A DNA stretch of 64,000 nucleotides from Ryuthela nishihirai (GCA_038380435.1 JAWZYU010000030.1:65173817-65237816); one strand, 5' to 3'. Positions 35,724-46,442 are shown, counted from the stretch's first letter. The notes: a model not told the origin generated them from the sequence alone. Numbers and translations: made by a program.

Positions 35724-35950
35724 TACAGTCGCTGAAAAAGTATCCGAACACTATGGTTGATTACAGAATTCAGAAAAAAATGTCTGGCATCGACTTTTTT
35801 TTTTAGAAATTAGTGATCTGGCAACCTCCGTGTCACGTGACACGGAGGTTGCCAGATCGCTAATTTCTAAAAAAAAAAGTCGATGCCAGACATTTTTTTT
35901 CTGAATTCTGTAATCAACCATAGTGTTCGGATACTTTTTCAGCGACTGTA
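35724..35950. mobile_element. 227 bp palindromic MITE, Tc1/mariner type
   Basis: Bounded by TA. The two arms of about 113 bp are exact reverse complements except for one A-run length difference and one substitution (AGTGATC/AGCGATC), with no loop. The ends read ACAGTCGCTGAAAAAGTATC and the centre is GTGTCACGTGACAC. No coding sequence. Related sequence is at 41632-42235. Confidence 0.94.
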
Positions 35951-36550
35951 CTTAGAAAAAATCATATAATAAGTTATTAGAATTCCGGGAATGTTCTCTT
36001 TGTTTCAAGAAAAAACTCGTTTCAGTACATCTTTATCTCTAATTAGTGAAATGAGGACGGATAACCGTGTCAATTTCTTGTCTACTGATAAGCTAGCTTT
36101 AAATAGCTTCGGCTTTCATGTTAGAGATTGTAATTTGAGGCCATTATTTCATCAGCTCAAGTGTTAAGATTTTCTGGGGTTATCATGATCCCACTTCACC
36201 ATTTGTATTTTAAGTTTCCTCTTATATTTGAAAGCAGTTATTTCACTTTTTTTTTATTTTGACAGTGCACCAAAATAGAGACATAGTAATTGCACCGTCA
36301 GCGTTAAGAAATCTAATCCAGAATTCACATTTTTTTTTTACGGGAACTAATTTTTGCAGCTACTCATTGCAGCGATGCCACCAGCTTTGGCGCCCTTGAC
36401 ACTTCGATTTCTGTCTATTTAGCTGGAGTTAACATTTCCATTAGATCCGATGGATTGCTCACTTAAGTCACGGGTTTCCTAACACAGGGTCTCGAAAGGC
36501 TCTTGGTCCAGCCACTAAGCACTCATTATTTGGGTAGAGAGGTGATTAGG

Positions 36551-37103
36551 GTTGGGTTGTTTTACCTCTGAGCGGCACTTTTTTGCACACCATGGGCTAA
36601 ATGGCCAGGTCACATGGACCCCGAAGGCTCAGAGAAGGTTGGGGGAGGGGACCCACTGGAACAACTGTTGGGAGACAGATGGTAGCCTCCCGTCAAGGCC
36701 ATCCAGCGTGTTGTTTAACGTTGGGTTGTTTTACCTCTGAGCGGCACTTTTTTGCACACCATAGGCTAAATGGCCAGGTCACAAGGACCCCGAAGGCTCA
36801 GAGAAGGTTGGGGGAGGGGACCCACTATAACAGCTGTTGGGAGACAGATGGTAGCCTCCCGTCAAGGCCATCCAGCGTGTTCTTTAACGTGCACAGGGTA
36901 TGGCTCTCCCGCACACGGGGCCACGGCTTAACGTCCCATCCGACGGACGGCGGCCTTTCCAAGCCCATCGGTGTCCCCTACTGACCGTGGGCAGGGCGGG
37001 GAGTTTTGTGGAGACAAATCACAATGCTTACCCAGCTGGGACTCGAACCTGGGAACTACAGATTACGAGCCTGGCGCGCTACCGACTGAGCCACACCCGC
37101 CCC
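36551..37103 (-). mobile_element. SINE-A with duplicated tail (long subfamily)
   Basis: Minus strand, flanked by the perfect duplication GAGGTGATTAGG (36539-36550, 37104-37115). The 3' half occurs twice: 36551-36720 and again from 36721, joined as TTTAACG/TTGGGTTGTTTTACC. One target duplication encloses the whole 553 bp, so the dimeric form inserted as one unit. The copy at 40697-41204 has the same junction. Confidence 0.95.
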
Positions 37104-37479
37104 GAGGTGATTAGGTATTTGAATTTTAGGTAAGGACCAAAAACGTTTCAAGAAACGCTGATTTTAGTTGTTGAGCTGTGAAAGACTAATTAGAAAAGCA
37201 AAATGTGCTTGTTTTCGTAACTAAATTAATCGAGGTCATTGCATTTGATACGTCAACAAGTCAGTAATATTTCCCTCTTAATCAAGTTAAGCTTCCGGTT
37301 TCGTTTAAAATCAAATTTCTCAATGGAATCAAAACTCTCAGAATTACGTCATCAGGTATTTGAAATTATCAAAATAATTATATAAAATGCAAACCAAGCG
37401 TTTTATCCCTGTGCAATAAACCGCACTGCTAATCCGAAAGCTAGTCATTCGCCTAGGCAGCCAAGAGAGAGAAACTTAC

Positions 37480-37583
37480 TTGAACTTATGAGTTTTATCG
37501 AGTACGAAGCCACAGACCACTGAGCCCAACATCCCGGAGACGACGATGGTGAGACCCATCCAACCAGCACTCTCTTCGGCACC
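37480..37583 (-). CDS. FLVCR: FLVCR-family transporter, TM8 exon
   Basis: Acceptor TTTCAG, donor GTAAGT. It reads GAEESAGWMGLTIVVSGMLG then SVVCGFVLDKTHKF, and two bases of a Lys codon. GLTIVV(A/S)GM(L/V)GS and C(G)xxLD(K/R)THKFK are family hallmarks. The second contains the cytoplasmic loop after TM8, with the Asp and positive residues typical of MFS loops. Confidence 0.95.
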
Positions 37584-37992
37584 CTGAAATCAAGAAAAAT
37601 CATTCTGATCGTTTCCACCGCCTTTTGCTAATTCTATGCACTCTTTCTGCTGCTGAAAATGACATGGGTGTAAAACAAGTTTGGTCTTAAATAAATTAAA
37701 CATATACAATGAAATAATACTGTGTTCTTTTTCTCCCGTTTGCAGATCTTAATAATTATTCTAACATTATACTAATACATTTTTAATTCCATTTTTTCAT
37801 GCCTTAAATTAGAAATTTTTGTTCCTCTAACTGCTTAAAAAATTGCTATTGAGAAACTTTCTTTTTGAAAACAACTTCTGCAAATAGCAAATCGGGGCAA
37901 CGGTAACCAAGGAGAGAGAAAATTTGCATAAAAAAAACATCATTTTGCATCAAAGTATATTATTGGAAGTTCTCTCTGTATAAAAAAAATAA

Positions 37993-38188
37993 TATATAAA
38001 TACCCCCTCAAGCAGCTGCTTGCCACAGAGGTCTAACAGGAGCCTGTCAGTTTATATGCCACAGTAGAAGTTCTGAGAGGATGGCAGGCCCTCAGCAGAA
38101 AACAACACGAACATCCATGCCTTACCCGGGGCTCGAACCCAGGTCCCGTAGATCAGTAGCCAAGCGCGCTAACCACTCGGCCACGGGA
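37993..38188 (-). mobile_element. SINE-B, near full length
   Basis: Minus strand, both promoter boxes present (CGGGGCTCGAACCC, CCACTCGGCCA). The terminal GACGGC of the head is replaced by AATG. Confidence 0.88.
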
Positions 38189-38575
38189 ATGTATATACAT
38201 GAAAAAATTAAACAAACTTTTGCAATTTATTGTTTGTGTAAATTAAAGGTACTTAGTTGGAAATAAGAATTTTTTGGAGAGAGGGAATTTCAATGAACTT
38301 TGCATCGGTTGCCTCTGTACCTAGCACCGATAACCAACTTGTCAATCTTCCAGCGAAAACTGATCTTTAGCAAGAAAAGTATTCTAGAGCTTGAATTCAA
38401 AGACAAGGATTTTTTAAGAATGTTGATTAACCCGTAACAACACGTTTTTACCCCCCCCCTCTCTCAATGCCTTTAAACTAGGATGGTTTTAAATATTAAA
38501 ACCGAAAATTTGTGTTTTAAAAAGAAGTTTCTGATATTGTCCACAGATAGAGAAAAAAAAAATTGAGAGACAGAG

Positions 38576-38783
38576 TTGTTGGTTGTTTTACCTCTGAGCG
38601 GCACTTTTTTGCGCACCATGGGCTAAATGGCCAGATCATAAGGACCCCGTAGGCTCAGAGAAGGTTGGGGGAGGGGACCCACTGGAACAGCTGTTGGGAG
38701 ACAGATGGTAGCCTCCCGTCAAGGCCATCCAGCGTGTTCTTTAACGTGCACAGAGTATGGCTCACCCGCACACGGGGCCATGG
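38576..38783 (-). mobile_element. SINE-A, 5' truncated
   Basis: Minus strand, contains the tail and half of the central block, ending at CACACGGGGCCATGGC. The tRNA-like head is missing. No clear target duplication. Confidence 0.85.
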
Positions 38784-39253
38784 CAGTTAGGCAGGGAGCT
38801 AAGAAAAGGGAAAAGTACATTGTGGTACCCTAAAGGTTTAAATTTTCTCAAACATCACTTTGAGTTGTAACTAAAAGCACAGCTTCGAGAAAAATTTCTC
38901 TAAGGGTCGTTCAAATGAAGAGTGGGAAAGTCTGAAATGAAGGCGGTCTCGTTTATTGATCGATTCGAATTCGCCATGTCTATTGAGACATTAATCCAAA
39001 CACGAAATTTGAAATGTGATTGAATATTCCCTAGAACGACTTTGACTGTTACACGAGCAAGTCTGATAGCGTATTGCACCTCAGACTTCCACTTCCTTCT
39101 TTTCATAGTTTTTTTTTTAAATGATCCACAAATGTTAAAATAAAGCATGTTCCAGACATTCACAACCATACCACAGTTCAACGTTGCTATTGTTACTTAG
39201 TATGGGTGCCAACGTTGTCATGCAACAAAAGAAACGATTGACTCAAAAGGTCC

Positions 39254-39526
39254 CCCCGCCCTGTCCACGGTCAGTAGGAACACCGATGGGCTTGGAAATG
39301 CCGCCGTCCATCGGATAGGACGTTAAGCCGTGGCCGCGTGTGCGGGAACCCTGTGAACGTTAAAGAACACGCTGGATGGCCTTGACGGGAGGCTTCCATT
39401 TGTCACCCAACAACTGTTCCAGTGGGTTCCCTCCCCCAACCTTCTCTCAGCCTTCGGGGTCCATGTGACCTGGCCATTTAGCCTATGGTGTGCAAAAAAA
39501 GTGCCGCTCACAGGTAAAACAACCCA
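39254..39526 (+). mobile_element. SINE-A, 5' truncated, with target duplication
   Basis: Plus strand, starts in the central part (CCCCGCCCTGTCCACGG) and ends AAAACAACCCA. Flanked by the perfect 13 bp duplication ACTCAAAAGGTCC (39241-39253, 39527-39539). Confidence 0.92.
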
Positions 39527-39996
39527 ACTCAAAAGGTCCTCGGCGCTACGCCTTTACTGCTTGTTTTCAAAAGACCAAAGTTTCCCAATATCGTTGCGAA
39601 TTAATGGTTCAGCATGGTCAATAAACTCAATCAAAATGGGACCAAGAGTCAAATTAAAACATCAGCCAATGGCACCTTGTTCAATTTTGGATTCTGCCAT
39701 GCGGAATCTGCCTGGAATCCACACAATGTCTTTCACGTTCAAGTCAATACTTGCCCCGATTCTAGATTGATGAGTTCCTTCTATGTATACCACTTTCCGA
39801 GGGTAAGGCATAAAGATATCTTGGCTCATTAATTATACAGGGCAGTTCACTTTTCATTTGAACCACCCATAGAGTAAAATGCAACCGACATCAGGTAGTT
39901 AACTATGACTTTGTACGTCAACAGTGTTGGAATTGCTTTCATTGCGATCACAATGGTTTGCAGTTTATCAGATCTCCCCATCTGGCATATCTGATG

Positions 39997-40381
39997 GGTT
40001 GGGTTGTTTTACCTCTGAGCGGCACTTTTTTGCACACCATGGGCTAAATGGCCAGGTCACAAGGACCCCGAAGGCTCAGAGAAGGTTGGGGGAGGGGACC
40101 CACTGCAACAGCTGTTGGGAGACAGATGGTAGCCTCCCGTCAAGGCCATCCAGCGTGTTCTTTAACGTGCACAGGGTATGTCTCTCCCGCACACGGGGCC
40201 ACGGCTTAACGTCCCATCCGACGGACGGCGGCCTTTCCAATCCCATCGGTGTCCCCTACTGACCGTGGGCAGGGCGGGGAATTTAGCGGAGATAAATCTC
40301 AACGCTGACGCAGCTGGGACTCGAACCTTGGAACTACAGATTACGAACCTGGTGCGCTACCGACTGAGCCACCCCCGTCCC
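39997..40381 (-). mobile_element. SINE-A, near full length
   Basis: Minus strand, flanked by the perfect 12 bp duplication GCATATCTGATG (39985-39996, 40382-40393). Ends about 110 bp from a FLVCR splice donor. Confidence 0.93.
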
Positions 40382-40490
40382 GCATATCTGATGATTTCCG
40401 ATGGAATTAAATCACGAGAAACAATAACAGTGTTAACAGAGCAACTCGGAAGAACTGGAAAGCTGTTGCTTGGTTGAAGGCGATACTTAC

Positions 40491-40558
40491 AGCATAGTGA
40501 GATAGCACCATCTGGTTGAGAAGGGTCGAGATGGCATAAAACACACCCACGTTGATAC
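40491..40558 (-). CDS. FLVCR: FLVCR-family transporter, TM7 exon
   Basis: A small exon of 68 bases between TTTCCAG and GTAAGT. After completing a Gly codon it reads INVGVFYAISTLLNQMVLSH then YA. ITYG(I/L)N(V/I)G(V/I)(F/Y)Y and STLLNQ(M/I) are conserved. The Tyr of VFYAIS lies where the choline-contacting TM7 Tyr is reported in FLVCR1/2 (by motif position, from memory). Confidence 0.94.
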
Positions 40559-40696
40559 CTGGAAACAAATAACTACATTAAGTACCAATTTACATATTAA
40601 TAATGCAAAGTAATAACTCTTCAAATATTTATCAACTATCAATTATAAAACTATCATTATTAAATAACTATCAACTATTTGTTACGGTGTCTTGAG

Positions 40697-41204
40697 AGAA
40701 CTTCCAGGTTCGAGTCCCAGCTGCGTCAGCGTTGAAATTTATCTCCGCAAAATTCCCCGCCCTGCCCACGGTCAGTAGAGGACACCGATGGCCTTGGAAA
40801 GGCCGCCGTCCGTCGGATGGGACGTTAATCCGTGGTCCCGTGTGCGGGAGAGACATACCCTGTGCACGTTAAAGAACACGCTGGATGGCCTTGACGGGAG
40901 GCTACCATCTGTCTCCCAACAGCTGTTCCAGTGGGTCCCCTCCCCAACCTTCTCTGAGCCTTCGGGGTCCATGTGACCTGGCCATTTAGCCCATGGTGTG
41001 CAAAAAAGTGCCGCTCAGAGGTAAAACAACCCAACGTTAACGAACACGCTGGATGGCCTGGACGGGAGGCTACCATCTGTCTCCCAACAGCTGTTCCAGT
41101 GGGTCCCCTCCCCCAACCTTCTCTGAGCCTTCGGGGTCCATGTGACCTGACCATTTAGCCCATGGTGTGCAAAAAAGTGCCGCTCAGAGGTAAAACAATC
41201 CAAT
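40697..41204 (+). mobile_element. SINE-A with duplicated tail, 5' truncated
   Basis: Plus strand. It starts within the head just before the B box (CAGGTTCGAGTCCCAG); the A box is missing. After a complete tail the sequence restarts at 41034 with GTTAACGAACACGCTGG and gives a second tail to 41204. The join AACAACCCAACGTTAACG is the complement of the join at 36715-36735. Confidence 0.93.
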
Positions 41205-41631
41205 CTATATGTTTCATCGTAACACTATCATACAATAAAATTATAAGTATTTTATATTGTTCCTTATATTAAAAATGTTTCTCGATCACAACTTTGCATT
41301 CAGATAGGGGATCAAGTCCATTAGAAACTAAATTACTAATGTGCGGGGGGGGGGATCTGAATGATTTAACCACGTATGGATTTTATTTCAAAGTTAATTT
41401 TCTCTTGCATTCTTTTTTGCTTCCCAGGTCAATTCTTCAAAATTTTTATTGTGGTGAAAAAGTAACTTTTTTTCTTAATTTCAGACACGTTTTCTGCTTT
41501 TCGACTTCATTTAATTACGTAGCAATTTCGTAAAACAAAATTAAATCTTATTGTGATCTTTCATGTAGCGAGCTAAAATGTATTTTTTTTTATACTTGGA
41601 ATTAATTACATGAGACTATAAGTCACTGTAG

Positions 41632-42235
41632 TACAGTCGTTCAAAAAAGTATCCGAACGCTATGGGTGAGTACAGAATTCAGGAAAAATATCTGGCAACG
41701 AGTTTTTTAGAAATTAGTGATCTGCCAACCTTCGTGTCACGTGACACGAATATTACCAGGTCACTAATTTCTAAAAGAAATCGTTGTCAGATATTTTTTC
41801 TGAATTCTGTAATCAACCAAAATGTTCGGATATTTTTTAATATATATAATGCGTATGAATATATAATGCAATGAATATGGAGCGTGTGCAGTTACCGTTC
41901 ACAGCAAACTGGAGCGGTTGCGGTTAATGTTCACAGCACATTGGATCCTGTGAGCTCACAAAGACCTAGATCGATCACGGAAATATTGAGCGTGTGCAGT
42001 TACCGTTCACAGCAAACTGGAGCGTGTGCAGTAACTGCACACGCTCCAGTTTGCTGTGAACGGTAACTGGAGCGTGTACAGTTGCTGTACACGCTCCAGA
42101 TATTTTTCCTAAATTCTGTAATCACGTGACACGAAGGTTGCCAGATCACTAATTTCTAAAAAAAAATCGTTGCCAGACATTTTTTCTGAATTCTGTATTC
42201 AACCATGGTGTTCGGATACTTTTTTCAGATATCTA
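41632..42235. mobile_element. Mosaic of palindromic MITE pieces
   Basis: 41632-41840 is a diverged copy of the 227 bp palindromic MITE (start TACAGTCGTTCAAAAAAGTA, right end eroded). 42099-42235 repeats the right half of that MITE and ends TTCGGATACTTTTTTCAG. Between them lies a different palindromic repeat (41880-42098). This is best read as one element with a rearranged insertion, or two partial copies. Confidence 0.8.
41880..42098. repeat. Nested palindromes, GGAGCGTGTGCAG family
   Basis: The units AGCGTGTGCAGTTACCGTTC and ACAGCAAACTGGAGC occur directly (41880-41915, 41988-42023) and then inverted (42026-42070). A tight hairpin lies at about 42020-42044 (GGAGCGTGTGCAGTAACTGC followed by ACACGCTCC) and another at 42069-42098. 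A related piece, AGCACACGCTCCAGTTTG, is at 47450-47467. Confidence 0.85.
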
Positions 42236-42772
42236 GCTAATAATAAAACATGCACTTTATTTCTTTGATATATCAGCTCGAGTCCTTCGATTTCTCAACC
42301 TCCGGAGCTGACTAGCAGGTTCTCTTTGAAAACCTTTCTCAGCGCTGCGTCAACGGCGTTTCCACATCTCTTGGGTGAAACGGATGCATCTCATCCTCCT
42401 TAAAATAGTCCCTTCCCTACCCCGTAGCCGGAACTATGGGTCACCATGACAACGGCCTCCACCTCAACAGCGGTCAGGTGTCACCCATCGCTCGGCAGAC
42501 GAACTTCTCGGAAGATGCTTCTGCTCTCGTCCTCTGAACACAGTCCCACGTGGGAGACGAAGTGGCAGCAGCAGTGAATCACATGCTAGACTCATAGCTT
42601 GCGTTGGGGGGGGAGGGCTTTCACTGAATCGTCGTTTGCAGCGGAATGAGAATCGAGATTTCTTTTTCCAATCCATCATTATGGCGAAACTTTTTCCATC
42701 CTAAATGAATAATAATCTACATTGGCTTTAAATATCGGAAAACCAAATGTCTACTTAAAAATTACAACAGAG

Positions 42773-43152
42773 TTGGGCTGGGTTACCTCTGAGCGGGAAT
42801 TTTTTGAACACCATGGGATAAATGGCCAGGTCACAAGGACCCCGAAGGTTCAGAGAAGGTTGGGGGAGGGGACCCACTGGAACAGCTGTTGGGAGACAGA
42901 TGGTAGCCTCCCGTCAAGGTCATCCAGCGTGTTCTTTAACGTGCACAGGGTACGGCTCTCTCATGCACACGGGGCAACGGCGTAACGTTCCATCCGATGG
43001 ATGGTGGTCTCTCCAAGCGCATCGGTGTCCCCTACTGACCGTGGGCAGGGAGTTTTGCGAAGATAAATCTCAACGCTGACCAAGCTGGAACTTGAACCTG
43101 GGAACTGCAGATTAGGAGCCTGGAGCGCTACCGACTAAGCCACCCCCGCTCC
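42773..43152 (-). mobile_element. SINE-A, near full length
   Basis: Minus strand. It shares variants with the copies at 47513 and 57000 (GCACACGGGGCAACGGCGTAA), suggesting a subfamily. The tail start is diverged (GGGTTACCTCTGAGCGGGAA). Confidence 0.87.
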
Positions 43153-44372
43153 TCAGTCTAAAGGTGAATTTTGTATATCGCAGTAGTCATGGATTGCTAG
43201 AACAGTTATTTGTTCTAATCTGCAGATAAGATGCTAACTCTGCGGAGTGTGATCGTTAACGAAGAAAAAAACCTCTCTTAACTCTCTCGTCTGTACTATA
43301 AATTAAGAACAAGCTAAACCTTTATGCCAATCAAATCAATTTTTTCTCTAAAATCGACCGATGTTAAATTCAAAGTGATATCTTCCTTAATAGACTTTAA
43401 TGGTTACATCTTTGTTGAGGAACCACCACTTCCAGTTAAAAATAATTGGAAATATTTTGGAGCATGCAAATGATTTCCGATATTTGCATACGTGAAACCT
43501 AACCAATGAAGCCATCCAATTGCGCATTGATTTATTAACATCCTAATTGGAGAAAATCTACGAGCGCTTATAAATTTTCTCTGTCAGTTGAGGAAGCTCT
43601 CGTAAAGGAGATGGCTTCACCTTGCTGCTCGTCGTCAACACCATTCTTTTTGGCTATTTCGGGCCAATCGGCTTGGCCCCATTTCGTGGGAATATTTCTC
43701 TACAAAACAGAGATTAGAAAAATCTCTTTTTAGCCAAGGTCGAGTGAGCGCACGTTCGTTCATCCGTAACGGATGCTGAAGAGCAGCAGCTGCACTTATC
43801 CACGATGATGATGCTCCCTCGTCACATCACTCAACCGACGAAGAATTAGTCAGAGGGATGAAGAAGTCAGGTCAGGCAACGAAGGAGGGGACGTCGAAAG
43901 ATAAGAAAAGACAAGGAAAAGGAAGTGCCGCAGAGAGGCATTTATTAGGATTTGGATCGTGTTTTACTTCCGTTATAAACTCAACGAAATGTTAAGACTC
44001 CTGAAGCACGTGGCGTAATATAAGTTTCAAGAACCAGCTTCCAGTGGGAAAATTCCCAACTGGGTCAGTTGACAAGTCAATTGGCCAAATGTGCATCCGG
44101 ATCGAGAGGAAGGAGACGCACGAACCTCCCCATTTCCATAGTTTTAAACAACAGGAATGGCAGTAAAAATTTTAAATAAAAATCGCGCATATTTCACTTG
44201 TAGAGACTATTAGAATGATGAGAGATGACTGCAATACTTGACAAGAATATTTTCTAAAAAAAATATATACACTAATGGCGCTCTACGTCACTTCTCACTT
44301 TACTTATTACTATAATTGGTTATGGGTCAATAAAATTGCCTCCTACTCAAACCAACTCCAATTTTCGATGTT

Positions 44373-44493
44373 TCTTTGTGTCGTCTTTTTACCGAGGTTT
44401 CGCCTTCCTCGCAGACTTCCCTGTGGAGTAGTGCACAGAGTCTCCTCTCAGATCACTGCGGCAAGCAGTTGCTTGAGGGATAATTTTTTTTAT
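44373..44493 (+). mobile_element. Old SINE-B fragment
   Basis: Plus strand: TTGTGTCGTCTTTTTACCGA resembles the GTGTCGTTTTTCTGCTGA body segment. It ends GGCAAGCAGTTGCTTGAGGG. The head is lost. Confidence 0.68.
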
Positions 44494-44597
44494 AACATGT
44501 CACGAAAATTTATTAATCACAGTTAAAATATCCTTAAATAATATTTTGCAAAGCAAACAAGAAAATATAAAAATCTAACGGAAACTGTCACCTAGAG

Positions 44598-44851
44598 CAG
44601 TTCTAAAACTCTGATTATCAATTTTTTTTCCAGCGCTTTAGGTATCAGTTTCGGGTTGCCAACTTGGGAATATTAAATATATATTTCATTGAAAATATTA
44701 CCACAAGATATTACATTCAGTTAATAAAAAGAAACAAAAAAACTGCTATACGCATATTTATGTTATGCTTCTGAAAACGTATTTTTTTGCCGGCACCTCG
44801 TTGTGGACCGGCAACTGATGATGGCTCGAGACTCCACTTTGAGGAACACTG
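44598..44851. mobile_element. Non-autonomous hAT element, 254 bp
   Basis: Starts CAGTTCTAAAACTCTG and ends CTTTGAGGAACACTG, imperfect inverted ends. It is flanked by ACCTAGAG (44590-44597) and CCCTAGAG (44852-44859), an 8 bp duplication with one mismatch. No coding sequence. Its right end is 55 bp from a FLVCR exon. Confidence 0.83.
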
Positions 44852-44906
44852 CCCTAGAGTACACCATTTAAAATCTCTTTATTTTTCCCTGAAGAGAATT
44901 ACTCAC

Positions 44907-45044
44907 CGTAAGTAATGAGCAACAAGATATAGTTGACGTTTTTCGCCAGGTTTAAGATGGATGACCAGTACTCGGATCTCTTCATGGTGGAAACGATGGC
45001 TGCCTGCGCTCTGCTGGGAGGCATCGGCGGCTTGTCTTTGAACA
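44907..45044 (-). CDS. FLVCR: FLVCR-family transporter, central loop and TM7 start
   Basis: Acceptor TTTGCAG, donor GTGAGT. It reads FKDKPPMPPSRAQAAIVSTM, KRSEYWSSILNLAKNVNYIL, LLITY and one base of Gly. F(K)DKPPxPPS(R/Q)AQ is the cytoplasmic loop between the two six-helix halves, followed by a short amphipathic stretch and the beginning of TM7. The first codon (Leu) is split 1+2 with the previous exon. Confidence 0.95.
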
Positions 45045-45637
45045 CTGCAAACAGAATCAAGTCATCGATGAAACTGGTAACACATATTAACGTGAATTTA
45101 GTATTCATTTCCAATCCTATTAGTTCTGTTAAAGGGAATATACGCAAATTCACCAGCGAACACTCGCTAATAATTATCCAAAGAATTCCCTTCCCCAACT
45201 TTATCCTAAATTCTTGGGGTCCTTGTAACGTGGTCGCTTGGTGCTAGAAGCAATAAACGCGCTACTTAGGAATGAAACAGCGCAATTTTGTTTCCTCTCT
45301 GGATTGCAATTTTATTCTTTATTTCCCATCCACTAGAGGTTGAGTTCTGAGCATAGCGGTAGAGAAGAATTTCCATCCTAACATCAAGTGAATGTTTCCG
45401 GAATTTCAACAGCTTTTGTACTAAACAGGATTCGCTTTCATTCCGAATGTTGTTAGAATTATATTCACTTCTTACCTCTCAGAATCTTGATCTGAAATGG
45501 GGATGCGTTAAATTACACGGAGAAATTTTTCCGAGAGCAGGCAAACATTCGTGAAAGGGATGTCATAATTATTTTCACACTGTACATATTAAATTATTCA
45601 AATAGTCACGCCTGTATTTCATTTTGAAACTTTGAGG

Positions 45638-46021
45638 GTTGGTTGTTTTACCTCTGAGCGGCACTTTTTTGCACACCATGGGCTAAATGGCCAGGTCACA
45701 TGGACCCCAAAGGCTCAGAGAAGGTTGGGGGAGGGGACCCACTGGAACAGCTGTTGGGAGACAGATGGTAGCCTCCCGTCAAGGCCATCCAGCGTGTTCT
45801 TTAAAGTGCACAGGGTATGGCTCTCCAGCACACGGGGCCACGGCTTAACATCACATCCGACGGACGGCGGCCTTTCCAAGCCCATCGGTGTCCCCTACTG
45901 ACCGTGGGCAGGGTGGGGAATTTTGCGGAGAGAAATCTCAACGCTGACCCAGCTGGGACTCGAACCTGGGAACTACAGATTACGAGCCTGGCGCGCTACC
46001 GACTGAGCCACCCCCGCCCCA
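45638..46021 (-). mobile_element. SINE-A, reference copy
   Basis: Complete 384 bp minus-strand copy flanked by AAACTTTGAGG (45627-45637, 46022-46032). Read 5' to 3' on the minus strand: tRNA-like head GGGGCGGGGGTGGCTCAGTC to the B box and CCCAGCTGGG (anticodon-position triplet CGT in GGCTCGTAATC); a linker; a central block with GACGG, ATGTGATGTTAAGCCGTGG (GACGTTAAGCC in most copies) and CACTTTAAAGAACACGC (CACGTTAAAG in most copies); then GGAGGCTACCATCTGTCTCC; then a tail ending AAAACAACC. The central block resembles a conserved core shared by tRNA-SINEs of distant metazoans (Nin-type, named from memory). Confidence 0.93.
45956..46010 (-). promoter_or_regulatory. Pol III A and B boxes of SINE-A
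   Basis: A box TGGCTCAGTCGG at 46010-45999 and B box GGTTCGAGTCC at 45966-45956, read on the minus strand. Both match the tRNA internal-promoter consensus. Confidence 0.88.
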
Positions 46022-46442
46022 AAACTTTGAGGAAAAAACAGTCTTGGGGTAAGTAAGCGGAGGAAAAAAACGATCATTTCTTATTGACGAATAATCCTTA
46101 CCCAGCTCAAGAAAATGTTTCATCTAAAAATTTTATAACGATGTATATGAGTGATTATTTGAATTTTGAAAGTTAAACAGGTTATTAATATTAAACTGGC
46201 GTTATTAACTGATACTAAGTGGCATTATTAACCCCTCCAACATACACACAATTTGCATATTAATGGGGAGTGCTTTCAGTAAATTCCAACTAATATGAAG
46301 ATCACCAGAGCAATTTCCGTAAATAAAATGCCCCAAAATGTTAAAAGCAAAATTTTTACTACCAAAACAGGAATGCGTATTTACGGTACTTTGCCATTCA
46401 GATGAAAGTAAAAGAAGCGTTTGTTATGAAAGTTTGACTCAC

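Larger units (their letters stand above)
33348..37479 (-). other. FLVCR intron (4132 bp)
   Basis: GT-AG intron: donor GTAAGT at 37479-37474, acceptor AG at 33349-33348. Contains a minisatellite, three SINE-A (one with a duplicated tail), an old SINE-B and a palindromic MITE. 35283-35316 is a stray SINE-A tail end (GGTAAAACAACCCAACCC). 35951-36538 shows nothing. Confidence 0.88.
37584..40490 (-). other. FLVCR intron (2907 bp)
   Basis: GT-AG intron: donor GTAAGT at 40490-40485, acceptor AG at 37585-37584. Contains one SINE-B and three SINE-A. 38784-39240 and 39540-39980 show nothing that I can name. Confidence 0.88.
40559..44906 (-). other. FLVCR intron (4348 bp)
   Basis: GT-AG intron: donor GTGAGT at 44906-44901, acceptor AG at 40560-40559. 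Contains a dimeric SINE-A, a mosaic palindromic repeat block, a SINE-A, an old SINE-B and a hAT MITE. 42240-42770 and 43160-44270 are somewhat GC-richer with short frames but no motif that I can support. Confidence 0.88.
45045..46442 (-). other. FLVCR intron (1398 bp)
   Basis: GT-AG intron: donor GTGAGT at 46442-46437, acceptor AG at 45046-45045. Contains one full-length SINE-A (45638-46021); nothing else recognised. Confidence 0.9.

Noticed and set aside
43560..43990. Possible exon or small RNA gene in a GC-richer patch
   Set aside because: A pyrimidine tract and AG precede it on the minus strand, but all frames stop within about 20 codons and no FLVCR exon is missing at this position.
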